The notes: a model not told the origin generated them from the letters alone. DNA of 64,000 nucleotides from Sedimentisphaera salicampi (GCF_002117005.1 NZ_CP021023.1:2776995-2840994); one strand, 5' to 3'; counted from the stretch's first letter, positions 44,403 to 57,116 are shown. A program made the numbers and translations.

Positions 44403-45605
44403 ATGGATACTCAAGAAGTTTTAGAATTATTCGATAAATACGTAATAGCAAATTACGGCCGAGTTCGCAAGGTAATTGTGAAGGGCGAGGGCAACTGGCT
44501 CTACGATTCAGAAGGCAATAAAATACTCGATATGTTCCCGGGCTGGGCAGTAAGCGGGATAGGCCACTGCCACCCTAAAGTTACCAGCGCCATCAAATCG
44601 CAGGCCGATCAGCTCCTGCACATAGACAACACCTTCTACACCGAACAGCAGGGAAGGCTTGCCGAACTTATAAGCACAAAGAGCTTCGGCGGGAAGTGCT
44701 TCTTCTGCAACAGCGGAGCGGAGGCAAACGAGGCTGCTCTCAAGCTTGCACGCCTTGCAACGAGCAAGGATAAATATAAAGTTATAACAACCCTCAACAG
44801 CTTCCACGGAAGAACATTTGCAGCGGTTTCAGCTACAGGACAGCCGAAGCACCACAAGGGTTTCCTCCCGCTTCTTCCAGGGTTCAAGTATGTTCCGTTC
44901 AATGATATTGAATCCCTTGAAGAAACGTTCGATGAGGAAACAGCAGCTATTCTCGTGGAGCCAATACAGGGCGAAGGCGGCATAAACCCTGCCACAGAAG
45001 AATATATGCTCAAAATCCGCGAGCTGTGCACAGCCCATGGGGCGGTAATGATTCTCGATGAAGTGCAAACTGGTATGGGACGCACAGGCGAGTGGTTCGG
45101 CTATCAGCATTACGGCATTGAGCCGGACGTTATTACTCTGGCCAAGGCTCTCGGCGGAGGCGTTGCCATCGGAGCTATAGCAGCTCGAAGCGAAGTAGCG
45201 GCATCTCTTGTGCCCGGCACACACGCCTCAACTTTCGGCGGTAATTCGCTCGCTTGCGCAGCATCAATTGCCGTTTTCGAGGCGATAGAAGAGGAAGGTC
45301 TCCTTGAAAATGCAAGAAAAATGGGCGAATATGCAGCCGAAAAGCTCACCGATATAGCTGAGAAGTATTCGGTGATTCAGGCCGTTCGCGGCAAGGGGCT
45401 TATGATTGGCATTCAGTTTTCCGCCCAGTGCAGCGAGCTTGTGAATATATGCCTTGAGAAGGGGCTAAGGATAAACTGCACTCAGGGAAATGTTATACGG
45501 TTTATGCCTTCAATGACTGCCTCAAAAGAAAATATTGATGAAGCGCTGAAAATTTTCGAACAGGCTCTGGGTGAGTTTATTAAAGATTCTGAGGATGCTG
45601 ATTAG
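44403..45605 (+). CDS. argD: Acetylornithine aminotransferase
   Basis: A 400-residue class III PLP aminotransferase. Substrate and cofactor motifs: FPGWAVSGIGHCHP, FFCNSGAEANEAALKLAR, FHGRTFAAVSATGQ, VMILDEVQTGMGRTGEWFGYQHYGIEPDVITLAKALGGG (PLP lysine in AKALGGG), and HASTFGGNSLACAA. It makes acetylornithine. Member of the arginine operon. Confidence 0.94.
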   Translation: MDTQEVLELFDKYVIANYGRVRKVIVKGEGNWLYDSEGNKILDMFPGWAVSGIGHCHPKVTSAIKSQADQLLHIDNTFYTEQQGRLAELISTKSFGGKCFFCNSGAEANEAALKLARLATSKDKYKVITTLNSFHGRTFAAVSATGQPKHHKGFLPLLPGFKYVPFNDIESLEETFDEETAAILVEPIQGEGGINPATEEYMLKIRELCTAHGAVMILDEVQTGMGRTGEWFGYQHYGIEPDVITLAKALGGGVAIGAIAARSEVAASLVPGTHASTFGGNSLACAASIAVFEAIEEEGLLENARKMGEYAAEKLTDIAEKYSVIQAVRGKGLMIGIQFSAQCSELVNICLEKGLRINCTQGNVIRFMPSMTASKENIDEALKIFEQALGEFIKDSEDAD

Positions 45606-45659
45606 TTTTAGTTTACGATTTAGAACAGTTTCCCAAATGCTTTATACGGAAAATCGATT

Positions 45660-46577
45660 ATGGATCACTTTTTGTCAATTAAAGATTGTTCAGCCGACCA
45701 GCTTGAAGAGCTGCTTGAGCTTGGAATTGATCTGAAAAAACTCTACAAATCCGGCGCTAGAGACCTCTGCCTTGAAGGAAAAATTCTCGCTATGCTCTTT
45801 GAGAAGCCCAGCCTTAGAACGAGAATGAGCTTTCAAACCGCAATGATAGACCTCGGCGGGCAGGCCGTTTACGTTAAAACAGAGGAAGATGCAGGCGGAA
45901 TCGGCAAACGCGAGCCTGTGAAGGATTTTGCAAGAGTTCTCACCGGCTATGTTGACTGCATTATGGCAAGAACTTACGCTCACAGCACCGTTACAGGCCT
46001 CGCAGAATGGGGCGATGTGCCTGTGATAAACGCCTTAACAGACTTCTCGCATCCCTGTCAGGCGATGGCCGATGTGCTGACTGCCCTTGAGGTGTTTGAT
46101 AAGCTTGAGGGGATTAAATTTGCCTATATCGGCGACGGGAACAATGTTGCCCGCTCGCTTGCAAATGCCTGCGCTAAGCTGGGGATGGAGCTTGTGATAG
46201 CAGCCCCGCCTGAGCATATGCTTGATGAGGAATCTGTTCAGCAGGCTAATTCAATTAAGGCTGATTCTGTATCCCAGTGCAGCGATCCGTTTAAGGCCGT
46301 TGAAGGGGCAAATGTGATATATACCGATACGTGGGTAAGTATGGGGCAGGAAAGCGAGAAACAGCAGAGAATCAAAAGATTCAGCGGCTATCAGGTCAAT
46401 GGCAGCCTTCTGGGAAAGGCTCCGAAAGACTGCCGGGTAATGCACTGCCTGCCCGCATACAGAGGTTATGAGATAACAGACGAGGTGATGGAATCGCAGC
46501 AGTCTGTTATCTTCCAGCAGGCAGAAAACCGCCTGCATTTCCAGCGGGCGCTGATTAAATATCTGCTTGCCCGTTAG
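45660..46577 (+). CDS. argF: Ornithine carbamoyltransferase
   Basis: A 305-residue transcarbamoylase producing citrulline. The carbamoyl-phosphate motif is seen as KPSLRTRMSF (SxRTR), with HPCQAMADVLT and the ornithine loop HCLPAYRGYEI. Asp-binding YIGDGNNVARSL also fits. argG/argH are not in the window. Confidence 0.95.
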   Translation: MDHFLSIKDCSADQLEELLELGIDLKKLYKSGARDLCLEGKILAMLFEKPSLRTRMSFQTAMIDLGGQAVYVKTEEDAGGIGKREPVKDFARVLTGYVDCIMARTYAHSTVTGLAEWGDVPVINALTDFSHPCQAMADVLTALEVFDKLEGIKFAYIGDGNNVARSLANACAKLGMELVIAAPPEHMLDEESVQQANSIKADSVSQCSDPFKAVEGANVIYTDTWVSMGQESEKQQRIKRFSGYQVNGSLLGKAPKDCRVMHCLPAYRGYEITDEVMESQQSVIFQQAENRLHFQRALIKYLLAR

Positions 46578-46618
46578 GAAAACGCTTTGTTAATTGTTAT
46601 TTCAAGCCGGGGCGAATT

Positions 46619-47218
46619 ATGAGGATAATTGCAGGCGAAAGACGCGGCATGAAGCTGCTGAGCCCGAAATCTATGAGCACACGCCCGATAACCGATCGAG
46701 TTAAAGAAGCGGTTTTCAGCATACTTGTTAATTCATGCTCTATGCCGGGCGAGTGCAAGGTAGCGGATTTATTCTGCGGGACAGGCTCTCTCGGCCTTGA
46801 AGCCCTAAGCAGAGGGGCAGATTATGTTGCATTTGTTGAGCAGGATAAGCAGGTGGTCGAGATCCTTGAGCAGAATATCGAGAAAGCCCGTTTCGGCGAG
46901 CGATGCGAAGTTATAAGCGCAGACGCTTTCCGCAGCGGCGCGCCCGTGCTCTCAGCAGAGGAGAAGTTTGATTTGGTTTTTGTGGACCCGCCTTACCCAA
47001 CCACTAAAGACATCTCCCAAAACTCAAGGATTGGAAAGCTGATGATTATTCTTGCAGGCCAGATAAAGCAGGACGGCCTCATACTAGTTCGAACCCATAA
47101 AAGAACGGTGATGGATGATGAATACGGCCTGCTCGAAGTATGCCGGCGACGCAGCTGGGGGAATATGACAGAAACCTTCTTCAAGCTCAAGGGTGAGGAA
47201 TCTCAGGAGACAGAATAA
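46619..47218 (+). CDS. rsmD: 16S rRNA (guanine966-N2)-methyltransferase
   Basis: 199 residues. MRIIAGERRGMKLLSPKSMSTRPITDRVKEAVFSIL is a near-perfect RsmD N-terminus. SAM-binding DLFCGTGSLGLEALSRGA and the catalytic DPPYP (D/NPPY) are present. It methylates G966 in the 30S head. Its stop directly abuts the GTG of the next gene. Confidence 0.93.
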   Translation: MRIIAGERRGMKLLSPKSMSTRPITDRVKEAVFSILVNSCSMPGECKVADLFCGTGSLGLEALSRGADYVAFVEQDKQVVEILEQNIEKARFGERCEVISADAFRSGAPVLSAEEKFDLVFVDPPYPTTKDISQNSRIGKLMIILAGQIKQDGLILVRTHKRTVMDDEYGLLEVCRRRSWGNMTETFFKLKGEESQETE

Positions 47219-48433
47219 GTGGGGGAAGGTAAAAACATTACCGCCCGTAAAGCGGCTTTTACAGTTTTGAAAAGGCTCAGAAACAATGGCTACACGGCCT
47301 TCTATGCAGGGGGATGTGTTCGTGATATGCTTATAGGCAGGGAGCCGAAAGACTACGATATCGCTTCTGACGCCCGCCCGGAAGAGGTGGAAAGCCTTTT
47401 CAGAAGAACCGTCTCTGTGGGGGCTCAGTTTGGGGTGGTTCTTGTGATGATCAAGGCACATCAAATAGAAGTTGCAGCATTCCGCAGCGACTGGGGCTAT
47501 ACAGACGGACGCAGACCGGACACAATCACTTTCACCAGCCCTGAGGAAGATGCTAAACGAAGAGATTTTACGATTAACGGTATGTTCTTCGACCCGATAG
47601 AAGACCGAGTTTTTGATTATGTAGGAGGCAGGGAAGACCTTGAAAAGGGTATTATCCGAACCATCGGAAATCCTCAGGAGCGTTTCGAAGAAGATTTTCT
47701 GCGTATGCTTCGGGCGGTGCGTTTTTCTGCGGAGCTGGGCTTTGAAATAGAAGGTCAAACTTTAGAAGCAGTTTCAGAATTTTCTGAAAGGATAAGCAGA
47801 ATAAGCAGTGAGAGGATCGCTGTGGAGCTGGAGAAGATATTTTTAAGCCCGAGCCCTGCTTTAGGCATAAGGCTTCTTATCCAGACAGGTCTTTCAGTCG
47901 GGATATTCCAGCATAATTTCAATGAAAAGAGCCATGGCTTAAGCCTGCTCGATTTTTACGGCCGGTCTGTCAGCCTTGAGATGGGGATTCTGCTGCTTTT
48001 TATAAGCGATTGGCAGGAGGCAGAGCAATTTGCACGCAGGCTCAAACTGAGCAGCAAAAGCCTTGGGCTGATTGAGTGGTGCAGGGATAACTACAGCAAG
48101 CTGGACTGTCCGGATATGGCTCTGCACAAATTCCGCAAGCTGATTGCTGATGAGAGGTTTGGATTTCTTTTCGAGTTAAGAAGGGCTTATCAGGCCTTTA
48201 TCGGCGAGCCTGATGATAATCTGCAAATCATAAAAGAAAGGCAGGCGGGTTTTGCAGGCAAAGAAATCCTCCCCAAACCCTTCATAAACGGCAGAGATGT
48301 CATAAATCTCGGGGCTAATCCGGGGCCTGAAATCGGGGATGTCCTCGAAAAAGTGTATAACGCCCAGCTCGATTTTGAAGTTTCAAGCCCAGAACAGGCA
48401 TTGAAACTTGCAAAAAGCCTTATAGAGCTTTAA
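47219..48433 (+). CDS. CCA-adding enzyme / poly(A) polymerase family nucleotidyltransferase
   Basis: A 404-residue class II nucleotidyltransferase. The head shows AFYAGGCVRDMLIGREPKDYDIASDA with the metal-binding DYD, then EVAAFRSD, RRDFTINGMFFDP and RFEEDFLRMLRAVRFSAELGFEI. It adds CCA to tRNAs or A tails to RNAs; PcnB and Cca cannot be told apart by eye. As both tRNAs in the window lack encoded CCA, at least one such enzyme must be a CCA adder. GTG start directly after rsmD. Confidence 0.88.
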   Translation: MGEGKNITARKAAFTVLKRLRNNGYTAFYAGGCVRDMLIGREPKDYDIASDARPEEVESLFRRTVSVGAQFGVVLVMIKAHQIEVAAFRSDWGYTDGRRPDTITFTSPEEDAKRRDFTINGMFFDPIEDRVFDYVGGREDLEKGIIRTIGNPQERFEEDFLRMLRAVRFSAELGFEIEGQTLEAVSEFSERISRISSERIAVELEKIFLSPSPALGIRLLIQTGLSVGIFQHNFNEKSHGLSLLDFYGRSVSLEMGILLLFISDWQEAEQFARRLKLSSKSLGLIEWCRDNYSKLDCPDMALHKFRKLIADERFGFLFELRRAYQAFIGEPDDNLQIIKERQAGFAGKEILPKPFINGRDVINLGANPGPEIGDVLEKVYNAQLDFEVSSPEQALKLAKSLIEL

Positions 48434-48479
48434 TTTACCTTTAAAACAATTAAAAATGAGCCGAAATTTTAAAAAAAGC

Positions 48480-48573
48480 TTGTAATAGTAATTTTGAGTT
48501 TTATAATCGTATTATGATTTAGATGTTCGAGGCGCGTTGCCTTGAACGATTTTGGGTTTGATCTCGAGGGAGT
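48480..48573 (+). promoter_or_regulatory. Promoter and leader hairpin of the PEP-CTERM gene
   Basis: TTGTAA (48480-48485), 16 bp, TATAAT (48502-48507). The leader then has a stem TTCGAGGC (48526-48533) with GCCTTGAA (48539-48546), one G-U pair, and a GAGGGAG ribosome site near 48567. Confidence 0.6.
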
Positions 48574-48579
48574 TTTCAA

Positions 48580-49119
48580 ATGACGAAAAGTGTTTTGAGG
48601 TTTGCAGCAGTTATTGCATTTACGTTGACTGTTTTTACAGGGCAGGCTGCAGCCGCACAAATTGAGGTTGACCTTTCATGGGAAGGCGATCAGGAATTTT
48701 ATATGCTTGGAACTATGGTCTATGATGACAGCGCTTCCAGCATAACCACCAACGACTTTTCAGCACTGGAAAGTATGACGGTCAGTTTCTATGACCCTTC
48801 TGATGTCCATCTTGGTACCTTTGAACAGGTTACCGGAGGGGTAAAGCAGTACAACTGGTTCACTATCGATTATGATATTGAGTCAATGTCTTTCGTTGAC
48901 GATTCAGACTTTGATTTCGGCAGCGACGGCCATTCCCCTGATGACAAGTATCTATACGGTACTATCGGACAGGACGCTACGCTTTACACCGGCACAGAAA
49001 CCCAGTATGATCAGGCACTTGATACCTCAATGCCTACAGAGATCACAGTTGTTCCAGAGCCGGCCACTATGGGCTTGCTTGGTTTTGGAGCTTTAGGTCT
49101 TATCCGGAGAAAAAAATAA
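48580..49119 (+). CDS. PEP-CTERM protein with signal peptide
   Basis: A 179-residue classical PEP-CTERM protein: signal peptide (FAAVIAFTLTVFTGQAAAA), an acidic beta-rich body rich in D, S, T and Y, and the tail VVPEPATMGLLGFGALGLIRRKK. It should be exported and anchored or released through an exosortase encoded outside this window. In contrast to the three N-terminal-region paralogues it has a normal signal peptide. A strong terminator follows. Confidence 0.9.
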   Translation: MTKSVLRFAAVIAFTLTVFTGQAAAAQIEVDLSWEGDQEFYMLGTMVYDDSASSITTNDFSALESMTVSFYDPSDVHLGTFEQVTGGVKQYNWFTIDYDIESMSFVDDSDFDFGSDGHSPDDKYLYGTIGQDATLYTGTETQYDQALDTSMPTEITVVPEPATMGLLGFGALGLIRRKK

Positions 49120-49145
49120 GACACTTGGTTTGCTTTTAAAACCAG

Positions 49146-49184
49146 AAAAGGCTTGCTTTCAGATTTAGAAAGCAGGCCTTTTTC
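49146..49184 (+). terminator. Terminator after the PEP-CTERM gene
   Basis: AAAGGC-T-TGCTTTC and GAAAGCA-G-GCCTTT form a long stem with one mismatch, followed by TTTTT. Confidence 0.8.
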
Positions 49185-49245
49185 GTGCGCAGAAGTAAAG
49201 AAAATGGGGCTTGCTGCATGTGGATAAGCTGGTTAAGTGAGTGTT

Positions 49246-50022
49246 TTATTTATTCAAAAGTTCCAGAACTTTGCTGTGGAGGCGGTTGTTGGATGCAGCA
49301 ACCTCTGAGTACAGGTTTTCCTCCGTGCCTGAAAAATCTGTCAGTATCCCGCCGGCCTCTTCCAGTATCAGTTTTGCTGCTGCGAGGTCGTAGATATTCA
49401 GAAAGTTCTCCCAGTACAAGTCGAATCTGCCCGCTGCAAGGTAGCAGGTGTCAATTGCAGCAGACCCGTGCCTTCTTATATCACGTACATTCGGCACAAC
49501 ATTGTTGAAAAGCCTCAGCCCGTATTCGGTTTTCCCTTCTCTAAGGCAGGCAAATCCCGTAACAGCCATAGACATCCCGATATCTTTCGTGGAGGAAACG
49601 CTGATTTTCTTATCGTTGAGAAATGCCCCGGCACCCTTAATCCCTATGAAAAATTCATCCAGCACAGGTGCATAAACCCCGCCAAGCTGAACTTCTCCAT
49701 CCCTCTCAAAGGCCACGGAAATGCAGTAGAAAGGAAGCCCGTGCATAAAGCTGTTTGTTCCGTCTATCGGGTCTATTATCCAGCGTTCGCCTGAGCCTTC
49801 TGTGAGTCCCATTTCCTCGCCGAGGATGCTGTGTTCAGGGAATTCAGCCTTTATTCTGCTGGTTATATACTCCTCTGCAGCAACGTCTGTTTCAGTAACG
49901 TAGTCTTTATCCCTTTTGGCGTTGATCTTCAGCCCGGAAAGGCTTTCTCTTGCCTTGAGCGTGAGCCTGCCTGCCCCAAAACATAAATCTTCCAGAAAAT
50001 CCTGCAAAGCTCTTTTCTCCAA
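49246..50022 (-). CDS. suhB: Inositol monophosphatase family protein
   Basis: 258 residues. Metal-binding motifs: GEEMG (E ligand), WIIDPIDGTNSFMHGLP (DPIDGT) and the C-terminal ENFLNIYDLAAAKLILEEAGG (WDxAAG motif, with YD in place of WD). It hydrolyses inositol phosphates or related sugar phosphates. Short spacing to lepB suggests co-transcription. Confidence 0.9.
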   Translation of the reverse strand: MEKRALQDFLEDLCFGAGRLTLKARESLSGLKINAKRDKDYVTETDVAAEEYITSRIKAEFPEHSILGEEMGLTEGSGERWIIDPIDGTNSFMHGLPFYCISVAFERDGEVQLGGVYAPVLDEFFIGIKGAGAFLNDKKISVSSTKDIGMSMAVTGFACLREGKTEYGLRLFNNVVPNVRDIRRHGSAAIDTCYLAAGRFDLYWENFLNIYDLAAAKLILEEAGGILTDFSGTEENLYSEVAASNNRLHSKVLELLNK

Positions 50023-50028
50023 TCTGTT

Positions 50029-51444
50029 TTATCCGCCGTAGATGAGACGCATCTGTCCGATATTGGGAATCGGCAATTTGCCTTCAGGTTTGAATTTCAG
50101 GCTCCCCGGCCAGTAAACCATAAATGCCCTGCCCGATACATACTCCCTCGGCACAACGCCTATGGGGAATCTGTCTCCGTTGTTGCCTATTCCTTCAATG
50201 TCCCAGAGCCTTGAGTCTGCGCTGCTGGGGCTGTTATCCCCGCAAGCGAAAAATTCATCCTCGCCAAGCTCAAAGGGCTCATCCCCGCGCTTAACGCCGT
50301 ACGTAATATAATGCATATCCCGCCAGATGTTTATATGCCTGAATACTGCATCTCCCGAGCTCAGCAGTGATATCTGGGGTTTTCTGTTGTCCCTTGCTTT
50401 GCCTATGTCGCCGATTTTGCTGCCGAGTATATGCTCAAGGCTGCATTCGCCAAAACTGAGGCTCAAACGGTAGTCCGCATTGTTGAAGCTCAGAGGCACT
50501 GATCTTTCCCCTTCAAGCTCCGGTATGTCTCTGCTCGCAAGCACCTGTTCCTTGCCGCTGTAGCTCTTAATGAGAAACATTTTCTGCTTCTCTAAATCCA
50601 CCAGCCCCCTGTAAACCCGTCCGTATTTCCTGATGCTCGCTCCAACTTTGAGCGTATCCCCGCTCACTTGAGCCTGATATTCCATCTTCAAATCGCTGCA
50701 TATTTCCCCCGGGTAGGCGGGTGAAGCGTTATATGCGTAGTATGCGCCGAAGCCGTTGCCCGTATCTGAATCATATTGGAGCTCAGAGATGCCTTCGCTG
50801 GAGCAGGATATTATTCTGCCTTGCCGCGAATAGCTCCAATTTCCGCCTTCCTCTTTAAGCGGCCTTTCCCATTTGGCTCCGTCCTTGCTGAATTTCGGCT
50901 GATCAGGTCTTGCGGGGAGAAAATCGCTGCTGTAAACCGGCATCCACATCTCCTCTAAAACCCTCTCGGGCTTTCTTGCTATCTCCCCGTCAATGAACAG
51001 ATCCCCGTCGTAGAGGTGTATGGTTTCCCCGGGAAGGCCAACAAGCCTTTTGATATAGTTTATATTCGGCTCTGTGGGATTTTTGAATACGAATACGTCC
51101 CATCTCTCCGGCTCGCGGAATTGATAAAGGCTCTTGAGTACGAGAATCCTGTCTCCGCCTGTTCTCCGTGCTGCTACCCGCTGCAGATACCCGCATACCG
51201 GACACTTGGTGAATTTTGCTATATTGGGGTTTCTGTTTCTCCCCGCCTGAAAGCCCACGTCAAACTGCTTTCCGCATTGATGGCAGGTGAGGTGGAAGTG
51301 GTCGCCGCGGAGGGTCGGTGCCATACTGCCGGTAGGGATTTTGAACGCCTCTACAACGAATCCCCTGAAAATAAGGGCAAATACCAGAGCCACTACTATC
51401 CATTCAATGGCGCCTGCAAATGCTGCTAATGGTGTTTTTTTCAA
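50029..51444 (-). CDS. lepB: Signal peptidase I with zinc-ribbon and large insertion
   Basis: A 471-residue S26 peptidase. After one membrane helix comes the catalytic serine S40 (KIPTGSMAPTL). The general base is K104 in GDRILVLKSL. Between them lies an insertion with two CxxC pairs (C54-C57 and C81-C84), a probable zinc ribbon. RWDVFVFKNPTEPNINYIKRLVGLPGE and GDNSPSSADSR are the remaining boxes. Roughly residues 150-400 are extra, beta-rich and laminin-G-like in feel, without a secure match. It cleaves Sec and Tat signal peptides at the membrane. Longer than the usual 200-330 residues. Confidence 0.9.
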   Translation of the reverse strand: MKKTPLAAFAGAIEWIVVALVFALIFRGFVVEAFKIPTGSMAPTLRGDHFHLTCHQCGKQFDVGFQAGRNRNPNIAKFTKCPVCGYLQRVAARRTGGDRILVLKSLYQFREPERWDVFVFKNPTEPNINYIKRLVGLPGETIHLYDGDLFIDGEIARKPERVLEEMWMPVYSSDFLPARPDQPKFSKDGAKWERPLKEEGGNWSYSRQGRIISCSSEGISELQYDSDTGNGFGAYYAYNASPAYPGEICSDLKMEYQAQVSGDTLKVGASIRKYGRVYRGLVDLEKQKMFLIKSYSGKEQVLASRDIPELEGERSVPLSFNNADYRLSLSFGECSLEHILGSKIGDIGKARDNRKPQISLLSSGDAVFRHINIWRDMHYITYGVKRGDEPFELGEDEFFACGDNSPSSADSRLWDIEGIGNNGDRFPIGVVPREYVSGRAFMVYWPGSLKFKPEGKLPIPNIGQMRLIYGG

Positions 51445-51462
51445 GATTACTGCTCCGCAGAA

Positions 51463-53064
51463 CTATTCATATTTCTTCATTATTTCTGCCATAGCGGGCA
51501 TAATATCGATGAGATTCCCGCTGCCGTCGTTGTTTAGATCGAGCCCGCCTTCCTCGCTGGTGAGCCGCGAGAGCATCAGCTCTATATCGCCGAAATCAAG
51601 CAGACCGTCTGAATTAACATCCAGCCAGCCTTTCCAGTTTGCCGGAACTTCCCGCTCTGCCCAGCTGAATGCGAAATTTACCTTCTTATCAGCGGATTCA
51701 ACGGATTCTTCATCGCTGAAAACCACAGCAAACCGGTAGGATTTGTAATTTTGGCTTATAGGGTGGAATATATGTTCAACGTTGGAATGTCTGCTGTCGC
51801 TCTTGGCCGCCAACACCTTCTCTCCGCTGTGTTTAATTCCCCAGAGCTCGAGTTTCAGGTTTGCGTTGCGGGCTTCGTTCGGATCGAAGGGGAATGTTTC
51901 GTTGAAAAACCTCTTCCAGCAAAGGCTCCCTGAGATATACCCGTTTTTCTTTTCAGGTTCGAATATATAAAGATTTTCTCTTTTGCCCGATATCACTCCG
52001 GCATCCCAGCCCGCCGAAGACACCTCGCCCGGGCGCTGCCCGCCCGCTGCAAGCCTTGTTTCGGCGCCGGCCAGATTTATCATCCCTGCTCCCTGCTGCC
52101 AGTCGAAAACAGCCGTACTGTCGTCGGAGGTGTCCCATTGGCCTTTGTGCCAGTAGCTGCCTTTCAGGGCTGTGTCTGTGAGCAGGGCACGTATCAGATT
52201 GCTTTTATTTCCCTTAATTCGGGCATATTCATAATCCTGGAGGCTATCAAGGAGTATGCAGGCCGCAGAAGCTGCCGCCGGTGCGGCAAAGCTCGAATAG
52301 CTGCCGGTATGAACGAATTCCCCATGGAGGTTGGAAACGAGGAAATTCCCGGGAGCAACGAAGTCCGGCTTCACTACCCGCTTATCGCTGCTGTAGGAGG
52401 AATATTCCGCCTTGCCCAGAAACCTTGAATCAAAGTTCGGGAAGTCTTCAGCGGATGCTGCCCCAACGCCGATAAAATTCTGCGATGCGGCGGGGTACAA
52501 GCAGTTGTTGCCCATTTTTTCGCCGTTGCCAATGCTCGCAAAACCCGCAATATCATATTTTTGCAGGAGCCTTTCCGCTCCCTTTGTCCACCAGTTTTCA
52601 ACTGTTGTACCAAAGCTTATGCTCAGCACGTCCGGCGGCTTTTTCATTTCCTGCTCTACCACATTCTCCGCAAGGAAATCCCAGTATTCCTGTATAAAAA
52701 TCGATGTGCTGCTCAGCGGGGCGTTGTATTCTATAAACTCCCCGTTCTCCAAAAAGCTCCCCTCGCCTGCTGTTAATGAGCAGATTGAATTCATATGCTC
52801 TGAAAAGCCCGTTGGCTCTATACTGTCAGACCAGCTCAAGTTTGAGGTGCTGAAGATATCGAGCGTGGTGTTCGGGATGAAATCATCCTTAGACTGCCCG
52901 CTGTTTATATCTGCGCACCTGCCTACAAGGAGCATCCTAACATCCTCAGGCGAGCGGGACCTTTCAAAGCCCATCAGCCCGTATGAACGAGGCTCAATAC
53001 TCTCTCCGAATAACGCTGCGGCAAGTGCAGCGGATAAAATTGTATAGCCGAATATTTTGAGCAT
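51463..53064 (-). CDS. Subtilase-like secreted protein with dockerin domain
   Basis: 533 residues with a signal peptide. S8 features remain: H90 (SEHMNSICSL), a D-x-L-S-I-S-F-G strand (145-152), oxyanion Asn in SIGNGEKMGNN (about 180) and the serine in YSSFAAP (S258; normally GTSMAAP). The catalytic Asp motif near the N-terminus cannot be found, and the glycine before TS is Tyr, so activity is doubtful. The C-terminus has two dockerin EF-hand loops (DVNSDGLLDFGDIELMLSRL; DLNNDGSGNLIDIMPAMAEI). Confidence 0.75.
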   Translation of the reverse strand: MLKIFGYTILSAALAAALFGESIEPRSYGLMGFERSRSPEDVRMLLVGRCADINSGQSKDDFIPNTTLDIFSTSNLSWSDSIEPTGFSEHMNSICSLTAGEGSFLENGEFIEYNAPLSSTSIFIQEYWDFLAENVVEQEMKKPPDVLSISFGTTVENWWTKGAERLLQKYDIAGFASIGNGEKMGNNCLYPAASQNFIGVGAASAEDFPNFDSRFLGKAEYSSYSSDKRVVKPDFVAPGNFLVSNLHGEFVHTGSYSSFAAPAAASAACILLDSLQDYEYARIKGNKSNLIRALLTDTALKGSYWHKGQWDTSDDSTAVFDWQQGAGMINLAGAETRLAAGGQRPGEVSSAGWDAGVISGKRENLYIFEPEKKNGYISGSLCWKRFFNETFPFDPNEARNANLKLELWGIKHSGEKVLAAKSDSRHSNVEHIFHPISQNYKSYRFAVVFSDEESVESADKKVNFAFSWAEREVPANWKGWLDVNSDGLLDFGDIELMLSRLTSEEGGLDLNNDGSGNLIDIMPAMAEIMKKYE

Positions 53065-56461
<3,397 letters not shown>

Positions 56462-56468
56462 TTTCGGC

Positions 56469-56509
56469 TTGCAGGCGAACAAAATGTGCATTACAATGTA
56501 ATTACATTG
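56469..56509 (+). promoter_or_regulatory. relB-yafQ promoter and operator
   Basis: TTGCAG (56469-56474), 17 bp, TACAAT (56492-56497), then a 16-bp perfect palindrome CAATGTAATTACATTG (56494-56509) overlapping the -10 box. It fits autorepression by the antitoxin. Confidence 0.7.
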
Positions 56510-56521
56510 AAAGGGTGCATT

Positions 56522-56782
56522 ATGAGCAAAAATTCAACAATACAAGTCAGAATAGATTCGCAAATCAAGCAGGATGCCAGAGAGGTGCTGGGAGAGCTGA
56601 ATATGTCTATTTCGGAGGCTGTCGGCCTCTTTCTAAAGCAGGTTACGCTTCATAAGGGTATGCCTTTTGAAGTTAGGATACCTAATCAGACTACAATAGA
56701 CGCTATGAACGAAGTTAATTCCGGCAAAGGGCTTACTGCTTCAGATTCTGTTTCAGGGCTTATGAAAGATATCAATGATTAA
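56522..56782 (+). CDS. relB: RelB/DinJ-family antitoxin
   Basis: An 86-residue ribbon-helix-helix antitoxin (IQVRIDSQIKQDAREVLGELNMSISEAVGLFLKQV) with the DinJ-like MPFEVRIPNQTTIDAMNE tail. The ATG at 56522 gives the standard MSKNST start; the longer frame has no support. It binds the toxin and its own promoter. Start follows AAAGGGTG. Confidence 0.88.
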   Translation: MSKNSTIQVRIDSQIKQDAREVLGELNMSISEAVGLFLKQVTLHKGMPFEVRIPNQTTIDAMNEVNSGKGLTASDSVSGLMKDIND

Positions 56783-57048
56783 TGAAAATTTCATTTCATA
56801 ATCAGTTTAAAAATGATTTTAGAAAAGTTTCAAAGCATGGTAAAGATCCTCGAAAGCTTGAGAATGTAATTGAGTTAATTTGCAGTGAAGCCGTTTTGCC
56901 TGATAATTACAAAGACCACAGTTTAAAAGGCAGCTGGGGTGAATTCCGAGAATTACATATACAGCCCGACTGGCTGCTAATATACAAGAAGACTAAAGAC
57001 ACTTTGTTTTTAGTAAGAACCGGTTCACATAGCGATCTGTTCGAATAA
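56782..57048 (+). CDS. yafQ: YafQ-type mRNA interferase toxin
   Basis: An 88-residue RelE-fold toxin: FKNDFRKVSKHGKDPRKLENVIELIC, DHSLKGSWGEFRELHIQPDWLLIYKK and the catalytic-histidine region RTGSHSDLF at the C-terminus. It cuts mRNA in the ribosomal A site. Its ATG shares one base with the relB stop (TAATG), coupling translation. Confidence 0.9.
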   Translation: MKISFHNQFKNDFRKVSKHGKDPRKLENVIELICSEAVLPDNYKDHSLKGSWGEFRELHIQPDWLLIYKKTKDTLFLVRTGSHSDLFE

Positions 57049-57116
57049 ACTTTGCTTGAGTCTATAGGATTTTCCATAGCTATTCAATAGCATCGCAAAC
57101 AGGAATACTATTGCAC

